Source: a virus
IMG/VR virus record: IMGVR_UViG_3300035694_000001
Coordinates: 1-64,000 of that record
DNA length: 64,000 nucleotides
Direction: 5' to 3' (one strand)
Below, in pieces: positions 56,533 through 64,000 of the stretch. Within the stretch, counting starts at the first letter, position 1, and each line of letters begins with the position of its first letter. The translations under genes were made by a program, and so were the position numbers. Under the pieces are notes generated by a model, which was given only the letters and a program-made list of their open reading frames with translations, was not told the origin of the DNA and searched no databases.

Positions 56533-56999
56533 TTTATGTGGATGATGTCGGCATACCGGCGAAGGTGTGGAATAAGCGTACGGGCCGTTATGTCGAATCG
56601 CGTTGGTTCCACTTGATCTCAGACCAGATCGACACAGCCGAGCTACATGCATTCGCCGCGCGCCTCGGCTTGCACCGCTCCTACTTCCAAGAAGGATCCG
56701 ATCTCAGCGGTCAGGTTCTAGAACCTTGGCATGATCATTATGACGTGACGGTTGGTAAGCGCAAGCAAGCTCTTGGTCTTGGTGCCCAATCGGTCTCCTG
56801 GCACGAACTGGCCGAGATCACAACCGCTAAGGGAGAGGAATGTCACGCGCGCCATAGCGTCGATCTGAGCGGCTATCTGTGCCCCGCGTGTGTGCACCTT
56901 CTTGGAGAGCACGAGCACAGTTTTGAGCCCGCCCCTCAACCGAGTTATGAAGTTTGGGCTTGTCAACACCCGACATGCGACTGTGTGATGGAGCGATGA
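56529..56999 (+). CDS. DUF4031-like protein
   Basis: A 156-residue protein. MIYVDDVGIPAKVW, WFHLISDQIDTAELHAFAARLG and HYDVTVGKRKQALGLGA match DUF4031, a small family common in actinobacteria and phages. A C-terminal Cys/His segment (CPACVHLLGEHEH) is added. Function unknown. Confidence 0.8.
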   Translation: MIYVDDVGIPAKVWNKRTGRYVESRWFHLISDQIDTAELHAFAARLGLHRSYFQEGSDLSGQVLEPWHDHYDVTVGKRKQALGLGAQSVSWHELAEITTAKGEECHARHSVDLSGYLCPACVHLLGEHEHSFEPAPQPSYEVWACQHPTCDCVMER

Positions 57000-57256
57000 T
57001 GATGAAACAACCTATTACCGTGGGCGGTATTTACTTACACTATAAGGGTGATCGTTACATTGTCTTGTACGCCGCGCAAGACTCGGAAAACTCGGATAAC
57101 CGTGGATACCTAGTGATTTACATGTCGCTTGATGGCCCGCAAACGGGGCAAATCAATGTGAGGAGTTTATCTGAGTTTAGAGAAGACGTCGAGATGCCCG
57201 GAGGCGGTAAAACACCTAGATTTAAATACCTACGGACAGCACCAAGGGACCGCTGA
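56996..57256 (+). CDS. DUF1653-like protein
   Basis: An 86-residue protein from one of three consecutive ATGs at 56996-57004. GGIYLHYKGDRYIVLYAAQDSE is the DUF1653 opening, followed by the SLSEFREDV end. The family is widespread and of unknown function. Overlaps both neighbours. Confidence 0.7.
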   Translation: MMMKQPITVGGIYLHYKGDRYIVLYAAQDSENSDNRGYLVIYMSLDGPQTGQINVRSLSEFREDVEMPGGGKTPRFKYLRTAPRDR

Positions 57257-57729
57257 TGACTACGCTACAAGAAGCTCAAACTTGGCTCGGTGAGCAGTTG
57301 CGAGATAAGGGCACCACATGCCCATGTTGCGGCCAGATGGCCAAGGTTTACAAGCGCAAACTCAACGCCAACATGGCGCGCTCGTTGCTAGTCGGCTACC
57401 GGGAGGCTGGGCTAGATTGGTTCCACGCCCCCTCGGTTGTTAAAGATCGAGGCGAGATGGCCAAGCTGCGGTACTGGAAGCTGGTAGAGGAAGAGCAGGC
57501 ACTGCGGCCGGATGGTGGCCGAGCGGGCTGCTGGCGGGTCACCTCGGCTGGGCAGATGTTTGCCCTCGGTCAGACAGTGGTCCCTGCACACGCGCTGGTC
57601 TATGACAGCCGGCTAGTTCGGCTGGACGAGTCGAGCGGCAAGATCAGTATCTATGATGCCTTGGGTGCTAAATTCAACTACCAGGAGCTGATGCGTGCCA
57701 AATTGCCGGCGTTTACTGTGGGTACGTAG
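57256..57729 (+). CDS. Hypothetical protein with zinc-like N-terminus
   Basis: A 157-residue protein. TTCPCCGQMAKVYKRKLNA followed by MARSLLVGYREAG is a conserved actinophage pattern. The rest looks like a winged-helix region with WRVTSAGQMFAL. DNA binding is possible. Confidence 0.65.
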   Translation: MTTLQEAQTWLGEQLRDKGTTCPCCGQMAKVYKRKLNANMARSLLVGYREAGLDWFHAPSVVKDRGEMAKLRYWKLVEEEQALRPDGGRAGCWRVTSAGQMFALGQTVVPAHALVYDSRLVRLDESSGKISIYDALGAKFNYQELMRAKLPAFTVGT

Positions 57730-57813
57730 CTCCCAGGAAACTCCCAGCTAACGAACACAACCCCCCTCAGCGATACAGCGTCTACAGGATGCACATCAAC
57801 ATGAGGAGGAGTT

Positions 57814-58065
57814 TTGATCAGAACACTTGCCGCGACGCTAGCGGTTGGCGCCTTGACGCTGGCTGGCGCGGCACCGGCCTTGGCTGACACGGCCGCGACG
57901 CAGGCTAGCGCTGCGCAGCCTTACCGTGGGGATTTCTGCGACAACGAGCGCAACCAGTGGGCCCCACAGTGCCGTAGCCACGACAGCTGGCGCTGGAACA
58001 GGCAACACAACCGCTGGGACCACTGGCGCTTCAACGACCGTGACCGTCGTTGGCACCAGAGGTAA
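57814..58065 (+). CDS. Small secreted Trp/Arg-rich protein
   Basis: An 83-residue protein from TTG 57814 after GAGGAGG. Signal peptide (LAVGALTLAGAAPALA, cleavage before DT). The mature part is very rich in Trp, Arg, Asn and His (SWRWNRQHNRWDHWRF) with two cysteines. It may act on the envelope. It converges with another small secreted protein at 58127. Confidence 0.65.
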   Translation: MIRTLAATLAVGALTLAGAAPALADTAATQASAAQPYRGDFCDNERNQWAPQCRSHDSWRWNRQHNRWDHWRFNDRDRRWHQR

Positions 58066-58081
58066 GATCTTCAGCATAGAA

Positions 58082-58119
58082 AAGCGGGGCCTCTGAACTA
58101 CCTACCAGGGGCCCCGCTT
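58082..58119. terminator. Bidirectional terminator
   Basis: AAGCGGGGCC pairs with GGCCCCGCTT, followed by CTTGTGT. Lies between convergent secreted-protein genes. Confidence 0.75.
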
Positions 58120-58126
58120 CTTGTGT

Positions 58127-58270
58127 CTAGCTGCAGGCGAGGACGTCGCCGGTCTCCCGGCAGCTCGGCGGGTTGGGGCAAAAACCTGGGGTGCTGCCGC
58201 ACGCGAGAGCTGGCACCTCGGCACTGAAAAGCAGCACGAGCACAAAGACGCCGGACGCAGCGGTGATCAT
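58127..58270 (-). CDS. Small secreted cysteine-rich protein
   Basis: A 47-residue protein: signal peptide (SGVFVLVLLFSAEVPALA) then a short Cys/Pro-rich part with four cysteines (ACGSTPGFCPNPPSC, later C). Disulfide-bonded mini-protein is likely. Twelve bases after the larger leftward gene. Confidence 0.55.
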   Translation of the reverse strand: MITAASGVFVLVLLFSAEVPALACGSTPGFCPNPPSCRETGDVLACS

Positions 58271-58281
58271 GGTACGTGATC

Positions 58282-58953
58282 CTACGGGGTAGAGGTCGGC
58301 GGTGGCGCGGTTTTCTTGGTCTTCCTGGGGCCTGTGGCCTTCGCCTTGGGCGCGGCGGCGCTGCCCTGAGGTTTGGCCCCTGGGTGCCGCCAGCATTTCT
58401 CTCCGGCCGTGCCTACCGGGTTGTTGCACGGGGTGCCATCATCCGTGGGAGCCCCGCACTTGTGGCCTCCGCTGCCCTTGGGAGGGTTGCCGGCGGCGCG
58501 CGGCTTCCGGGGCGTCTTCGGAGGCTTAGCTGGCGGGTTGGGGTCACCGAAGAACCACGCTGTGCCGGCGGAGATCCCCTCGGCGACGAAGAACATCTCA
58601 GCAGCCGCACTCCAGCTCGCAAACTCCACAGCAGCGGCCGTGAGCACCGTAGCCGCCACAACGACCGTGAAGAAGCCGAAGAGCATGCCTCGGCGCGGCG
58701 GCCGGCGCCGTACCCGGCGAGCTTGGGGCCTAGCCCCAACGTTGAAGACGCCAGCGCGCCGGCCTATTCGAGAAGACGGGCGGCGCGGCGGCGCTGTGTG
58801 CACAGCTACGAGCGGTCGCTTCGGCCGTGCCTGCCGGGCTGCCCGACGTGCCCGGATGTTGTCGCTGATGTGCTGGCCCAGCTTCGGCCTCGGTACTTCG
58901 CCCGTAAATCCTACGGGCGGGGGCGGTGCAGCTTGTTTCGACGCCTTAGCCAT
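58282..58953 (-). CDS. Basic membrane protein with C-terminal Cys/His finger
   Basis: A 223-residue protein from ATG 58953. It has a Pro/Arg-rich basic N-terminus (1-85), one or two hydrophobic segments (MLFGFFTVVVAATVLTAAAV), then a basic Pro linker and HKCGAPTDDGTPCNNP followed by CWRHPG, a C-C-C-H finger. Layout resembles Streptomyces Spd proteins. Possible part of the transfer-like system despite the distance. Confidence 0.6.
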   Translation of the reverse strand: MAKASKQAAPPPPVGFTGEVPRPKLGQHISDNIRARRAARQARPKRPLVAVHTAPPRRPSSRIGRRAGVFNVGARPQARRVRRRPPRRGMLFGFFTVVVAATVLTAAAVEFASWSAAAEMFFVAEGISAGTAWFFGDPNPPAKPPKTPRKPRAAGNPPKGSGGHKCGAPTDDGTPCNNPVGTAGEKCWRHPGAKPQGSAAAPKAKATGPRKTKKTAPPPTSTP

Positions 58954-59106
58954 GGTTTCCGTCCTGACACTGCGGGTTGGTGTCCGGTTACTATGGATCA
59001 CCTGTGTTTGATGTGTTACACGTCTGTGAGCTGCGTAAAGGCCAGCAATAGCCGGGCCATGCTAGCCTCCCTCCACCCGGACACTGTGTAAGGTGTCAGG
59101 GTACCA

Positions 59107-59123
59107 GTTGCGGTTTCGCAATC
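59107..59123. promoter_or_regulatory. Inverted repeat related to 44656
   Basis: GTTGCGGTTTCGCAATC matches the dyad at 44656-44671 in 12 of the first 16 bases or better. Located 22 bases before GTG 59145. Possible operator for a shared regulator. Confidence 0.4.
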
Positions 59124-59144
59124 ACAACGGAGCAAGGGAGGATC

Positions 59145-59657
59145 GTGTCCGTAGACCCGCGTCAGCTTGTTGAGCTGCTGTGTGTCGACATGAGCGAGAC
59201 CGAGCGAGCCAAACAGCTGGGAGTAGCTCGGTCCTCGTACTACGGCGCGCTAGAGCGACTCATCCGAGATGGGATCTTGAAAAGCCGCACGATGTTGGCC
59301 GGGGGGATGACCTGCACAGGCGCGCATCCGCGATCTAAAAATTCACCCACCAGGCACGCTCCGGTGCTGCATGTGTCGTGGCTGGCAGGACTCGGCCGCT
59401 GGTCAGTGCAAGGTGCGTTGCTCGACGCATGGGACAAGGAATCCAAAAGTGAAGCTGTGGTTATTATTCGGTGGGCAGGTAAAACATTGGACATTTATTC
59501 ATTTGTTGTGGTGCCCCCGACGCGATGGTCTACGAAAGATACTAATCGATACATTGGCAGCCGCTGGTTACTGACCAGAACAGCTCTCGAAGAATTAACG
59601 ATCGCTATTGCTAGGGTGCTCGACGCTGAGGCTGTGCTTATACCGGAGGGCTGGTGA
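59145..59657 (+). CDS. Putative DNA-binding protein
   Basis: A 170-residue protein from GTG 59145 after GGGAGG. ETERAKQLGVARSSYYGALERLIRDGIL looks like a helix-turn-helix with winged helix. The rest is beta-rich. Likely regulator. Confidence 0.6.
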   Translation: MSVDPRQLVELLCVDMSETERAKQLGVARSSYYGALERLIRDGILKSRTMLAGGMTCTGAHPRSKNSPTRHAPVLHVSWLAGLGRWSVQGALLDAWDKESKSEAVVIIRWAGKTLDIYSFVVVPPTRWSTKDTNRYIGSRWLLTRTALEELTIAIARVLDAEAVLIPEGW

Positions 59658-59743
59658 TGTACCGGGTTTTTAAGTATTGCGTGGGGCTATCTATTGTCGC
59701 TGTTTTACTAATTGTTTTTCTCATCATTGCGGTAGGAATCTAG
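59657..59743 (+). CDS. 28-residue membrane peptide
   Basis: One long hydrophobic segment after a short basic start (MYRVFKYCVG). ATG 59657 overlaps the upstream stop; GGAGGG lies upstream. Small size limits certainty. Confidence 0.5.
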   Translation: MYRVFKYCVGLSIVAVLLIVFLIIAVGI

Positions 59744-59758
59744 ACTAGGAGGATTAGT

Positions 59759-60097
59759 ATGTCCGATTCATCGAATCTACTAGACTTCATCTCTGACGAA
59801 CCGCCGGCTCAGATCGACATCATCGAGCTGGCCGTGCAAGCACTGGCCGAGGCGATGGCGTGGCGGGTAGACCCACTGAACATCCCCGCGCCGACTGCTG
59901 ACATGACCCAGCGTGCGACGGATATTGTCTCGGCGGTGACCGACCTGGGCGGCCGGAAGTTCGTTGTGCTTGTGTGCGGCTCTGAGGCAGACGCCAAGCG
60001 CCTCGCCGTGGCATGCGGTAAGAACGGTGACCACATCGGCGAGGCGCTGCGCGTGCTTGATCTGCTGGCCGAGACGGAAGAGGCCCTGCCTAACTAG
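59759..60097 (+). CDS. Hypothetical protein
   Basis: A 112-residue helical, acidic protein after AGGAGG. KFVVLVCGSEADAKRLAVA is a possible alpha/beta element. Last rightward gene in the window. Function unknown. Confidence 0.6.
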   Translation: MSDSSNLLDFISDEPPAQIDIIELAVQALAEAMAWRVDPLNIPAPTADMTQRATDIVSAVTDLGGRKFVVLVCGSEADAKRLAVACGKNGDHIGEALRVLDLLAETEEALPN

Positions 60098-60111
60098 CAG
60101 ACAGGGCCTCT
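60079..60111. terminator. Terminator overlapping a gene end
   Basis: AGAGGCCCTG pairs with CAGGGCCTCT; the stop codon of the rightward gene lies in the loop. It separates convergent transcripts. Confidence 0.7.
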
Positions 60112-60125
60112 ATGCAAAATAGGGG

Positions 60126-60266
60126 TTACTGACCGCCGGCAAGAAAATAGCCCGAATTCATGGCAAGAAAACCAAGGGAGCCAGCAAGGAAAGTGACCAG
60201 GATAATTCTGGTGAGCAGGGGTATCGAACGCAGTCCATCTTCAAGCCACTGCAAAAAATCTTCCAT
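60126..60266 (-). CDS. Small membrane protein
   Basis: A 46-residue protein: amphipathic N-terminus (MEDFLQWLEDGLRS) and one transmembrane segment (LLTRIILVTFLAGSLGFLAM). ATG 60266 overlaps the stop of the MazG-like gene. Function unknown. Confidence 0.55.
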   Translation of the reverse strand: MEDFLQWLEDGLRSIPLLTRIILVTFLAGSLGFLAMNSGYFLAGGQ

Positions 60267-60763
60267 TACTTTACCGCCTTGGTCATGTCGGCTTCCTGGT
60301 AAGTAAGTGGCTTAAGAATTTTACCATCGGCTCGTGCGATGCATGAGCCATCTAGCAAAATTTTCGTCATATTCGACCGATGCACCTCTCTAAAAGCAGT
60401 ATCTGTGTTTATTTCTGGTCGCGCGGCAGCTCCCACAATCACGTACATCAAATCGGCTGATTCTTTGGCCATAGGCTTGGCATCGCCTGTGTCTACGAAA
60501 TGCTGCAAGGCTTCGCACCACTCGGTATATTCTTCTTCAGCGAGCTTCCAGCGAAGCTCAGCCCACTCTTCAAGAGGTAAATGATCCCCGCCGGTTGCTT
60601 CACTCCACTCTTGTAACATCCCCGTATAGCTGGGCCGCAGAGCCTCGTAGGCGGTGAGGATCTCGGCTAGTGCAAAAGCTGCAGCCCCTGGGTGGTCGTA
60701 TAATTTGCCTGCATGGCGGTCGAGGATCTCTAGTAGCTCAGCTGGTACGTCTTCAATCTTCAT
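60266..60763 (-). CDS. MazG/PRA-PH-like nucleotide pyrophosphohydrolase
   Basis: A 165-residue protein from ATG 60763. WKLAEEEYTEWCEAL followed by KESADLMYVIVGAAA is the EExxE/ExxD metal-binding pattern of all-alpha pyrophosphohydrolases. The later AFREVHRSNMTKIL and ARADGKILKPLTYQEADM are typical of phage PRA-PH-like members. It would hydrolyse NTPs or related nucleotides, shaping nucleotide pools or alarmone levels. Confidence 0.8.
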   Translation of the reverse strand: MKIEDVPAELLEILDRHAGKLYDHPGAAAFALAEILTAYEALRPSYTGMLQEWSEATGGDHLPLEEWAELRWKLAEEEYTEWCEALQHFVDTGDAKPMAKESADLMYVIVGAAARPEINTDTAFREVHRSNMTKILLDGSCIARADGKILKPLTYQEADMTKAVK

Positions 60764-60945
60764 GTCGCGATGGTCCTTTCCGGGCACATATGCCCCTCGG
60801 TTGCTTCGATGTGATGGCAAGTTGCGCATCGGATCCACAGACCGCATTCAACACATTGCCGAAAATAGCTGGCGCCGACCATGTGGATCCACGTCATGTT
60901 TTCCGCTCGGCAATTGTAACAGTACCGTTTCTCGGAGGCTAGCAT
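60760..60945 (-). CDS. Double zinc-ribbon protein
   Basis: A 61-residue protein with YCYNCRAEN, CVECGLWIRCATCHH and a final Cys/His. ATGA overlap with the MazG-like gene and adjacency to the sigma factor gene. Could be a nucleic-acid-binding partner; unknown. Confidence 0.65.
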   Translation of the reverse strand: MLASEKRYCYNCRAENMTWIHMVGASYFRQCVECGLWIRCATCHHIEATEGHMCPERTIAT

Positions 60946-61527
60946 TTATTCAGCTCCTAGGTGCGCGAGAGATCGAGCGAGATTTTTACGTGCCTGCTGG
61001 CCGATGGTCTTCGGAGGGTAACCGAAGTGAGCAGTCAAGGCAGCTGTGCCGAGCCCTCGGCAATACCGCAAATAAATATACTCCCGTTGCCTGTCAGTTA
61101 GCTCGGCCATTGCATGCGCTATCTCTCCGTAGTGATAAGCGGTTTCGATCCCTTCAAGATTTGTCAGCATCTCTACCCAGATAATATCCGAGGCTTTGCC
61201 GGTAAACTCGCTTGTGTGGTCATCCGAGTAGGCTTCGATCTTTTCCCACGGGTCGCCGGATAGCTCAGTTTTCCTTGCATCTCGACACTGTGCCGTCCAG
61301 TGTCGAATCATCACACGCATACGATCTGACGCGTTGCGCAAAAGCCAATAATCTAGTGTGACACCCCTTCGGTCATCGTAGGTCTTGGTAGCCTGCCATA
61401 GCGCAATCCACGCTTCTTGTGCAAGATCATCTGATCTGTCTGGGAACTGCAGAGTCATACGAGAGGCCATCCGGCGCAATTTGGGTCGGTACTGTAATAG
61501 TAACTCCCGTTCTTCCGTTATGTTCAT
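60946..61527 (-). CDS. RNA polymerase sigma factor (sigma-70 family, ECF-like)
   Basis: A 193-residue protein. Region 2: DDLAQEAWIALWQATKTYD, then the LDYWLLRNASDRMRVMIRHW helix (core-binding and -10 recognition). Region 4: ELTDRQREYIYLRYCRGLGT followed by a helix-turn-helix (PKTIGQQARKNLARSL). There is no clear region 3 or 1.1. It probably directs host polymerase to phage promoters; the conserved block described here is a candidate target. Confidence 0.85.
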   Translation of the reverse strand: MNITEERELLLQYRPKLRRMASRMTLQFPDRSDDLAQEAWIALWQATKTYDDRRGVTLDYWLLRNASDRMRVMIRHWTAQCRDARKTELSGDPWEKIEAYSDDHTSEFTGKASDIIWVEMLTNLEGIETAYHYGEIAHAMAELTDRQREYIYLRYCRGLGTAALTAHFGYPPKTIGQQARKNLARSLAHLGAE

Positions 61528-61945
61528 AACTTCTTCCTAATTGTTCGCATAGTTGTCGAGCAGGCGGGTTAATGAGATACCAAAAAATACGCAAGCCTAC
61601 ATCCGGGTTGTCTCGAACGCGTCTACCAAGGAACTGGTTACACTCCCCACATAGCAGTCCCCGAAGTAAGTCCGTTTTATGATCATGATCATTAGCGAGT
61701 CGTTTAGTTGCGCCGGTGGCCAGCCGACAGATCCAACACAGGCCATTTTGGAATGCGTACAATAAGTCGTAAAAATCTGTGTCCGTGTCGTACACTTTGG
61801 CGGTCATCGCCCGGTGCGCTGCTTCTTTGCGTCGCTTGACCTCAGGCCGCCAGCAGGTAGCGCAGCGCGGCCCAGGGTGTGGAGCCGGGCGTTTTTGATG
61901 TTTGATGTCTTCCCCCGCATTTTTGCAGGGCTTGAGTTTCTTCAC
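61427..61945 (-). CDS. Endonuclease VII-like nuclease
   Basis: A 172-residue protein. CATCWRPEVKRR, then FQNGLCWICRLATG, RLANDHDHKTDLLRGLLCGECNQFLG give the full endonuclease VII core. The frame extends 101 bases into the sigma factor gene. As with the HNH genes, the nuclease C-terminus reads through the start of the next gene. Confidence 0.85.
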   Translation of the reverse strand: MKKLKPCKNAGEDIKHQKRPAPHPGPRCATCWRPEVKRRKEAAHRAMTAKVYDTDTDFYDLLYAFQNGLCWICRLATGATKRLANDHDHKTDLLRGLLCGECNQFLGRRVRDNPDVGLRIFWYLINPPARQLCEQLGRSYEHNGRTGVTITVPTQIAPDGLSYDSAVPRQIR

Positions 61946-62017
61946 GGGCTAAGTCCGATCTACTCCAGTAGCGCCGAGGTCCCAGCGAGGCGACCTCGGC
62001 GCTACGCATCGGGCTAT

Positions 62018-63145
62018 CTACTGCTGCGGCTGCCAGCCTTGGGGCGGAGCACCCTGCTGGTTACCCCAGGGGTTCGCCGGATCGGGCGCAGACGGCTGGT
62101 ACCCCTGCTGGGCTTGGCCGTTGGCAGCAGTCGGCGGCCCTTGTGGGGGGCCCTGCTGAGGCTGAGTCCATGGGGCTTGGCTGGTAGGCGGTGGGCCAGC
62201 CTGCTGCGGAGGCCCTTGCTGCCAGCCCTGGGCGGCCGGTGGCGCCTGCTGAGCCCACGGGGCTTGGCCGTTAGGCAGTCCCTGGGCAGGAGGAGGCCCT
62301 TGCTGCCAGCCCTGACCCTGAGCGGCCGGCGCTTGCGCCGTCTGATACGGGTTGCCCTGCTGCGGCGGAGGGCCTTGCTGCCATGGGGTCTGGCTTTGCT
62401 GAGGCGGTGCCGTCTGTGCTGGAGGGCCCTGCTGCGGCGCTCCGTTGGTTTGCTGAGGCGGCCCTGCAAAGAAAGAATCATTGCGGCTGCCTGCAGGCGG
62501 CGGGACGTACCGGGCGGTATAGGTGAACGCCGGCATTCCTTTCTGACCATTCTGCTGAGTAGTCTGCCGAGAACCTGTGCGGGTCACCCACAGCTGGCCG
62601 CCGATCCTCAGCCGGATCTCACCTGTGTTCGCCGCACGCATAGCCTCGGTGACAGCCTTGGTGACATCCTTAGATTGAGGCAGCCAAATTGACCGCATAC
62701 CGGTGTCCTCAGGGTCATTCGGCATTCGTTCATTAGTTTGCAGCGTCACGACCTTAATCATGATCGGTCGGTCACTATTCGGCCAAAACATCGGCTGCTT
62801 GGTCTTCTGATCGGTTTGCTGCCGTTCGCCGAGGCCAACGATTTCGCCGCCTCGCTCGTAGCCAATGCAAGAATCGTCACCAAACGACATGTATTTACCG
62901 CCAGTGCTGCTGGTGAAAAACTCATCATCGCCGTCTTCGTTAGCCGAGCTTGGCTGCGGCGCAGGCGGAGCTTGAGGCGTTTGCTGCCACGGCTGGCCCT
63001 GCCCCTGAGCGGGCGGCCCCGCCTGGGGCGGAGGGCCTTGCTGGGGAGGCGCTGGCTGCCAGCCCTGGTTTGGCGGTGGCCCCTGAGGCGGTCCTTGCTG
63101 CCATCCCTGAGGCGGGGCCCCTTGCTGCCACGGTGCTTGAGTCAT
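62018..63145 (-). CDS. Pro/Gln/Gly-rich protein with central globular domain
   Basis: A 375-residue protein. Both ends (1-65 and about 225-375) are low-complexity PQG-rich, with a unit like QQGPPPQ. The centre (68-215) is folded: FFTSSTGGKYMSFG, GEIVGLGERQQTD, RPIMIKVVTLQTNERMPNDP and IRLRIGGQLWVTRTG. The centre recalls single-stranded-DNA-binding or OB-like proteins of actinophages, but this is uncertain. Disordered flanks could drive phase separation or protein contacts. Confidence 0.65.
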   Translation of the reverse strand: MTQAPWQQGAPPQGWQQGPPQGPPPNQGWQPAPPQQGPPPQAGPPAQGQGQPWQQTPQAPPAPQPSSANEDGDDEFFTSSTGGKYMSFGDDSCIGYERGGEIVGLGERQQTDQKTKQPMFWPNSDRPIMIKVVTLQTNERMPNDPEDTGMRSIWLPQSKDVTKAVTEAMRAANTGEIRLRIGGQLWVTRTGSRQTTQQNGQKGMPAFTYTARYVPPPAGSRNDSFFAGPPQQTNGAPQQGPPAQTAPPQQSQTPWQQGPPPQQGNPYQTAQAPAAQGQGWQQGPPPAQGLPNGQAPWAQQAPPAAQGWQQGPPQQAGPPPTSQAPWTQPQQGPPQGPPTAANGQAQQGYQPSAPDPANPWGNQQGAPPQGWQPQQ

Positions 63146-63170
63146 TGTATTAGTTTCCCTTCTCTGTTAT

Positions 63171-64000
63171 TTAGTGAGTCGGAGTGAGTTGCTGGAAAGT
63201 GGCGAGCTTGGCATTCGCCGCATCAAGGATATGGCCGACCCAACTCTCTGGGCCGTACGTGTTCGTCCACTGCTGATAGATCGCCCAGAGGCGGTCTTGT
63301 CCCGGAGCCTCACTGATCGCTTTCATGACCCCGTCATATGTCATATCTACGATGCCAGGCTGCTGGCCCCAAGGAGCCGGAGCGTTATTTTGCTGCGGTT
63401 GTGGGTCTTGCATTGCAGGCTGGGGCTGTGCTCCATCGCGATTACGCATCGCGTGCTGCGCCTTCACACATTCTACGATCATTGATGCGAGAGGCTCCCG
63501 GTGCTTGCGCAGCGAGGCTTCATCAATCCCAGGGCTGATCAGCCTCAGCATTGGCTGTAGCTGCTCTTTCTTTGAGAGAGTGGCCAACTCTTCCACCATC
63601 TCTGTGTAGAACACCTCAGGATCGATACCGGCCCCGGTCCGAGCGATAAGATCTTGGATGTACTCGGCCGGCGGGGTGTTCTTGCTGGACCCCTTCGGTG
63701 CGGGGGGTTGCGGGCCTGGCGGCACGCCCTGAGGCGGGGCCTCAGCTGCCGGATACTGCGGCGGCTGAGATGCCGGGCCGTGAGCCACCGTGCCTGGCGG
63801 GACGCCTGGAGGCAGCTGCTGGCCGACCACCGCAGCGGCTTGGGTGTTCATCTGAGCTACCTGCTCAGGGCCGATCGGTTGGCCAGACTGAATCTGCTGG
63901 TTGATGACTTCCTTGATCTGAGCTGCGTTGCCGTTTTGAGGCAATACAGCTTGCGCGGCAACCCACTCAAGCGGGGGGCAGCCCTGCTCGGCGGTGTGCA
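63171..64000 (-). CDS. Pro/Gln-rich protein, partial at right edge
   Basis: The frame is open through the right edge of the window, so the true start lies beyond 64000; an apparent TTG start at 63944 is internal. Readable part: a Pro-rich linker followed by AEYIQDLIARTGAGIDPEVF, helical KKEQLQPMLRLI, and C-terminal GHILDAANAKLATFQQL. The edge residues (EWVAAQAVLP) continue a helix. Function unknown; probably replication or recombination related by position. Confidence 0.7.
   Translation of the reverse strand, partial: HTAEQGCPPLEWVAAQAVLPQNGNAAQIKEVINQQIQSGQPIGPEQVAQMNTQAAAVVGQQLPPGVPPGTVAHGPASQPPQYPAAEAPPQGVPPGPQPPAPKGSSKNTPPAEYIQDLIARTGAGIDPEVFYTEMVEELATLSKKEQLQPMLRLISPGIDEASLRKHREPLASMIVECVKAQHAMRNRDGAQPQPAMQDPQPQQNNAPAPWGQQPGIVDMTYDGVMKAISEAPGQDRLWAIYQQWTNTYGPESWVGHILDAANAKLATFQQLTPTH

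Noticed and set aside
58276-59091. A 271-codon rightward open frame
   Set aside because: Antisense of the basic membrane protein gene at 58282-58953; Arg/Gly composition and lack of a ribosome site mark it as a shadow.
61814-62692. A 292-codon rightward open frame rich in Arg and Leu
   Set aside because: Antisense to the Pro/Gln-rich gene; composition is that of the complement of PQG codons.
1-64000. CRISPR arrays, insertion sequences, integrase or attachment site
   Set aside because: No array of regularly spaced repeats, no transposase, and no tyrosine or serine recombinase was seen. The damaged tRNA-Lys is not an obvious attachment site because both its 5' and 3' parts are kept and no integrase is adjacent.

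Overview
The window is one continuous stretch of a tailed bacteriophage (siphovirus) genome. The host is almost certainly an actinobacterium, most likely a filamentous, Streptomyces-like one. The evidence is the gene content: a WhiB domain, an Lsr2-like nucleoid protein, two PadR-type regulators, an r1t-type holin, a DUF2637-like membrane protein paired with an FtsK/TraB-type DNA pump (the pairing seen on Streptomyces plasmids), GTG/TTG starts and actinobacterial zinc-ribbon proteins. The host cannot be fixed further from sequence alone. No integrase, DNA polymerase or primase is visible, and both edges cut through genes, so part of the genome lies outside.

Layout. 1-609 is the end of a leftward gene. 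696-3071 holds membrane proteins, an HNH nuclease and the small terminase. 3867-31525 is the rightward virion and lysis module: large terminase, portal, MuF protein, scaffold, capsid, capsid-adjacent glycosyltransferase, head-tail connectors, tail tube, frameshifted tail chaperones, tape measure, distal tail protein, DUF1003 membrane protein, tail fibre and minor tail proteins, S74-terminated spike, small membrane proteins and a GH25 endolysin. Three small leftward units (3024-3834, 5836-5970, 13361-13861), all with membrane-protein genes, sit inside this module. Five nuclease genes interrupt it or the terminase region.

31701-33433 is a leftward operon: HNH/AP2 nuclease, GIY-YIG::WhiB fusion, PadR regulator and two small proteins. 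33452-38737 carries a papain-like cysteine-protease-type protein, the holin, a second PadR, a secreted HNH-like lipoprotein, a damaged tRNA-Lys and traces of a local duplication. 38738-44594 is a long run of very small, tightly overlapping leftward genes, many with zinc-binding cysteines, plus the Lsr2 homologue. 44817-53527 is rightward and looks like a plasmid transfer module (DUF2637-like protein, FtsK/TraB pump, GGGGTC repeats, SpdB-like membrane proteins, YdjM-like protein). 53618-60097 is a rightward run of small accessory genes. 60126-64000 is leftward, with a MazG/PRA-PH-like enzyme, a phage sigma factor, an endonuclease VII and two Pro/Gln-rich proteins.

Regulation. Two repeated sequence classes in intergenic regions suggest a phage-specific circuit. 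One is a conserved promoter-like block of about 30 bp (TTGACA-like -35, 17-18 bp spacer, TAGGAT-like -10). The other is a 16-bp palindrome, CTGTCNAGCTNGACAG, that overlaps the -35 at some promoters. A sigma factor, Lsr2, WhiB and two PadR proteins are all encoded here as possible regulators. Three HNH genes share a two-hairpin leader that appears to hide their ribosome binding sites.
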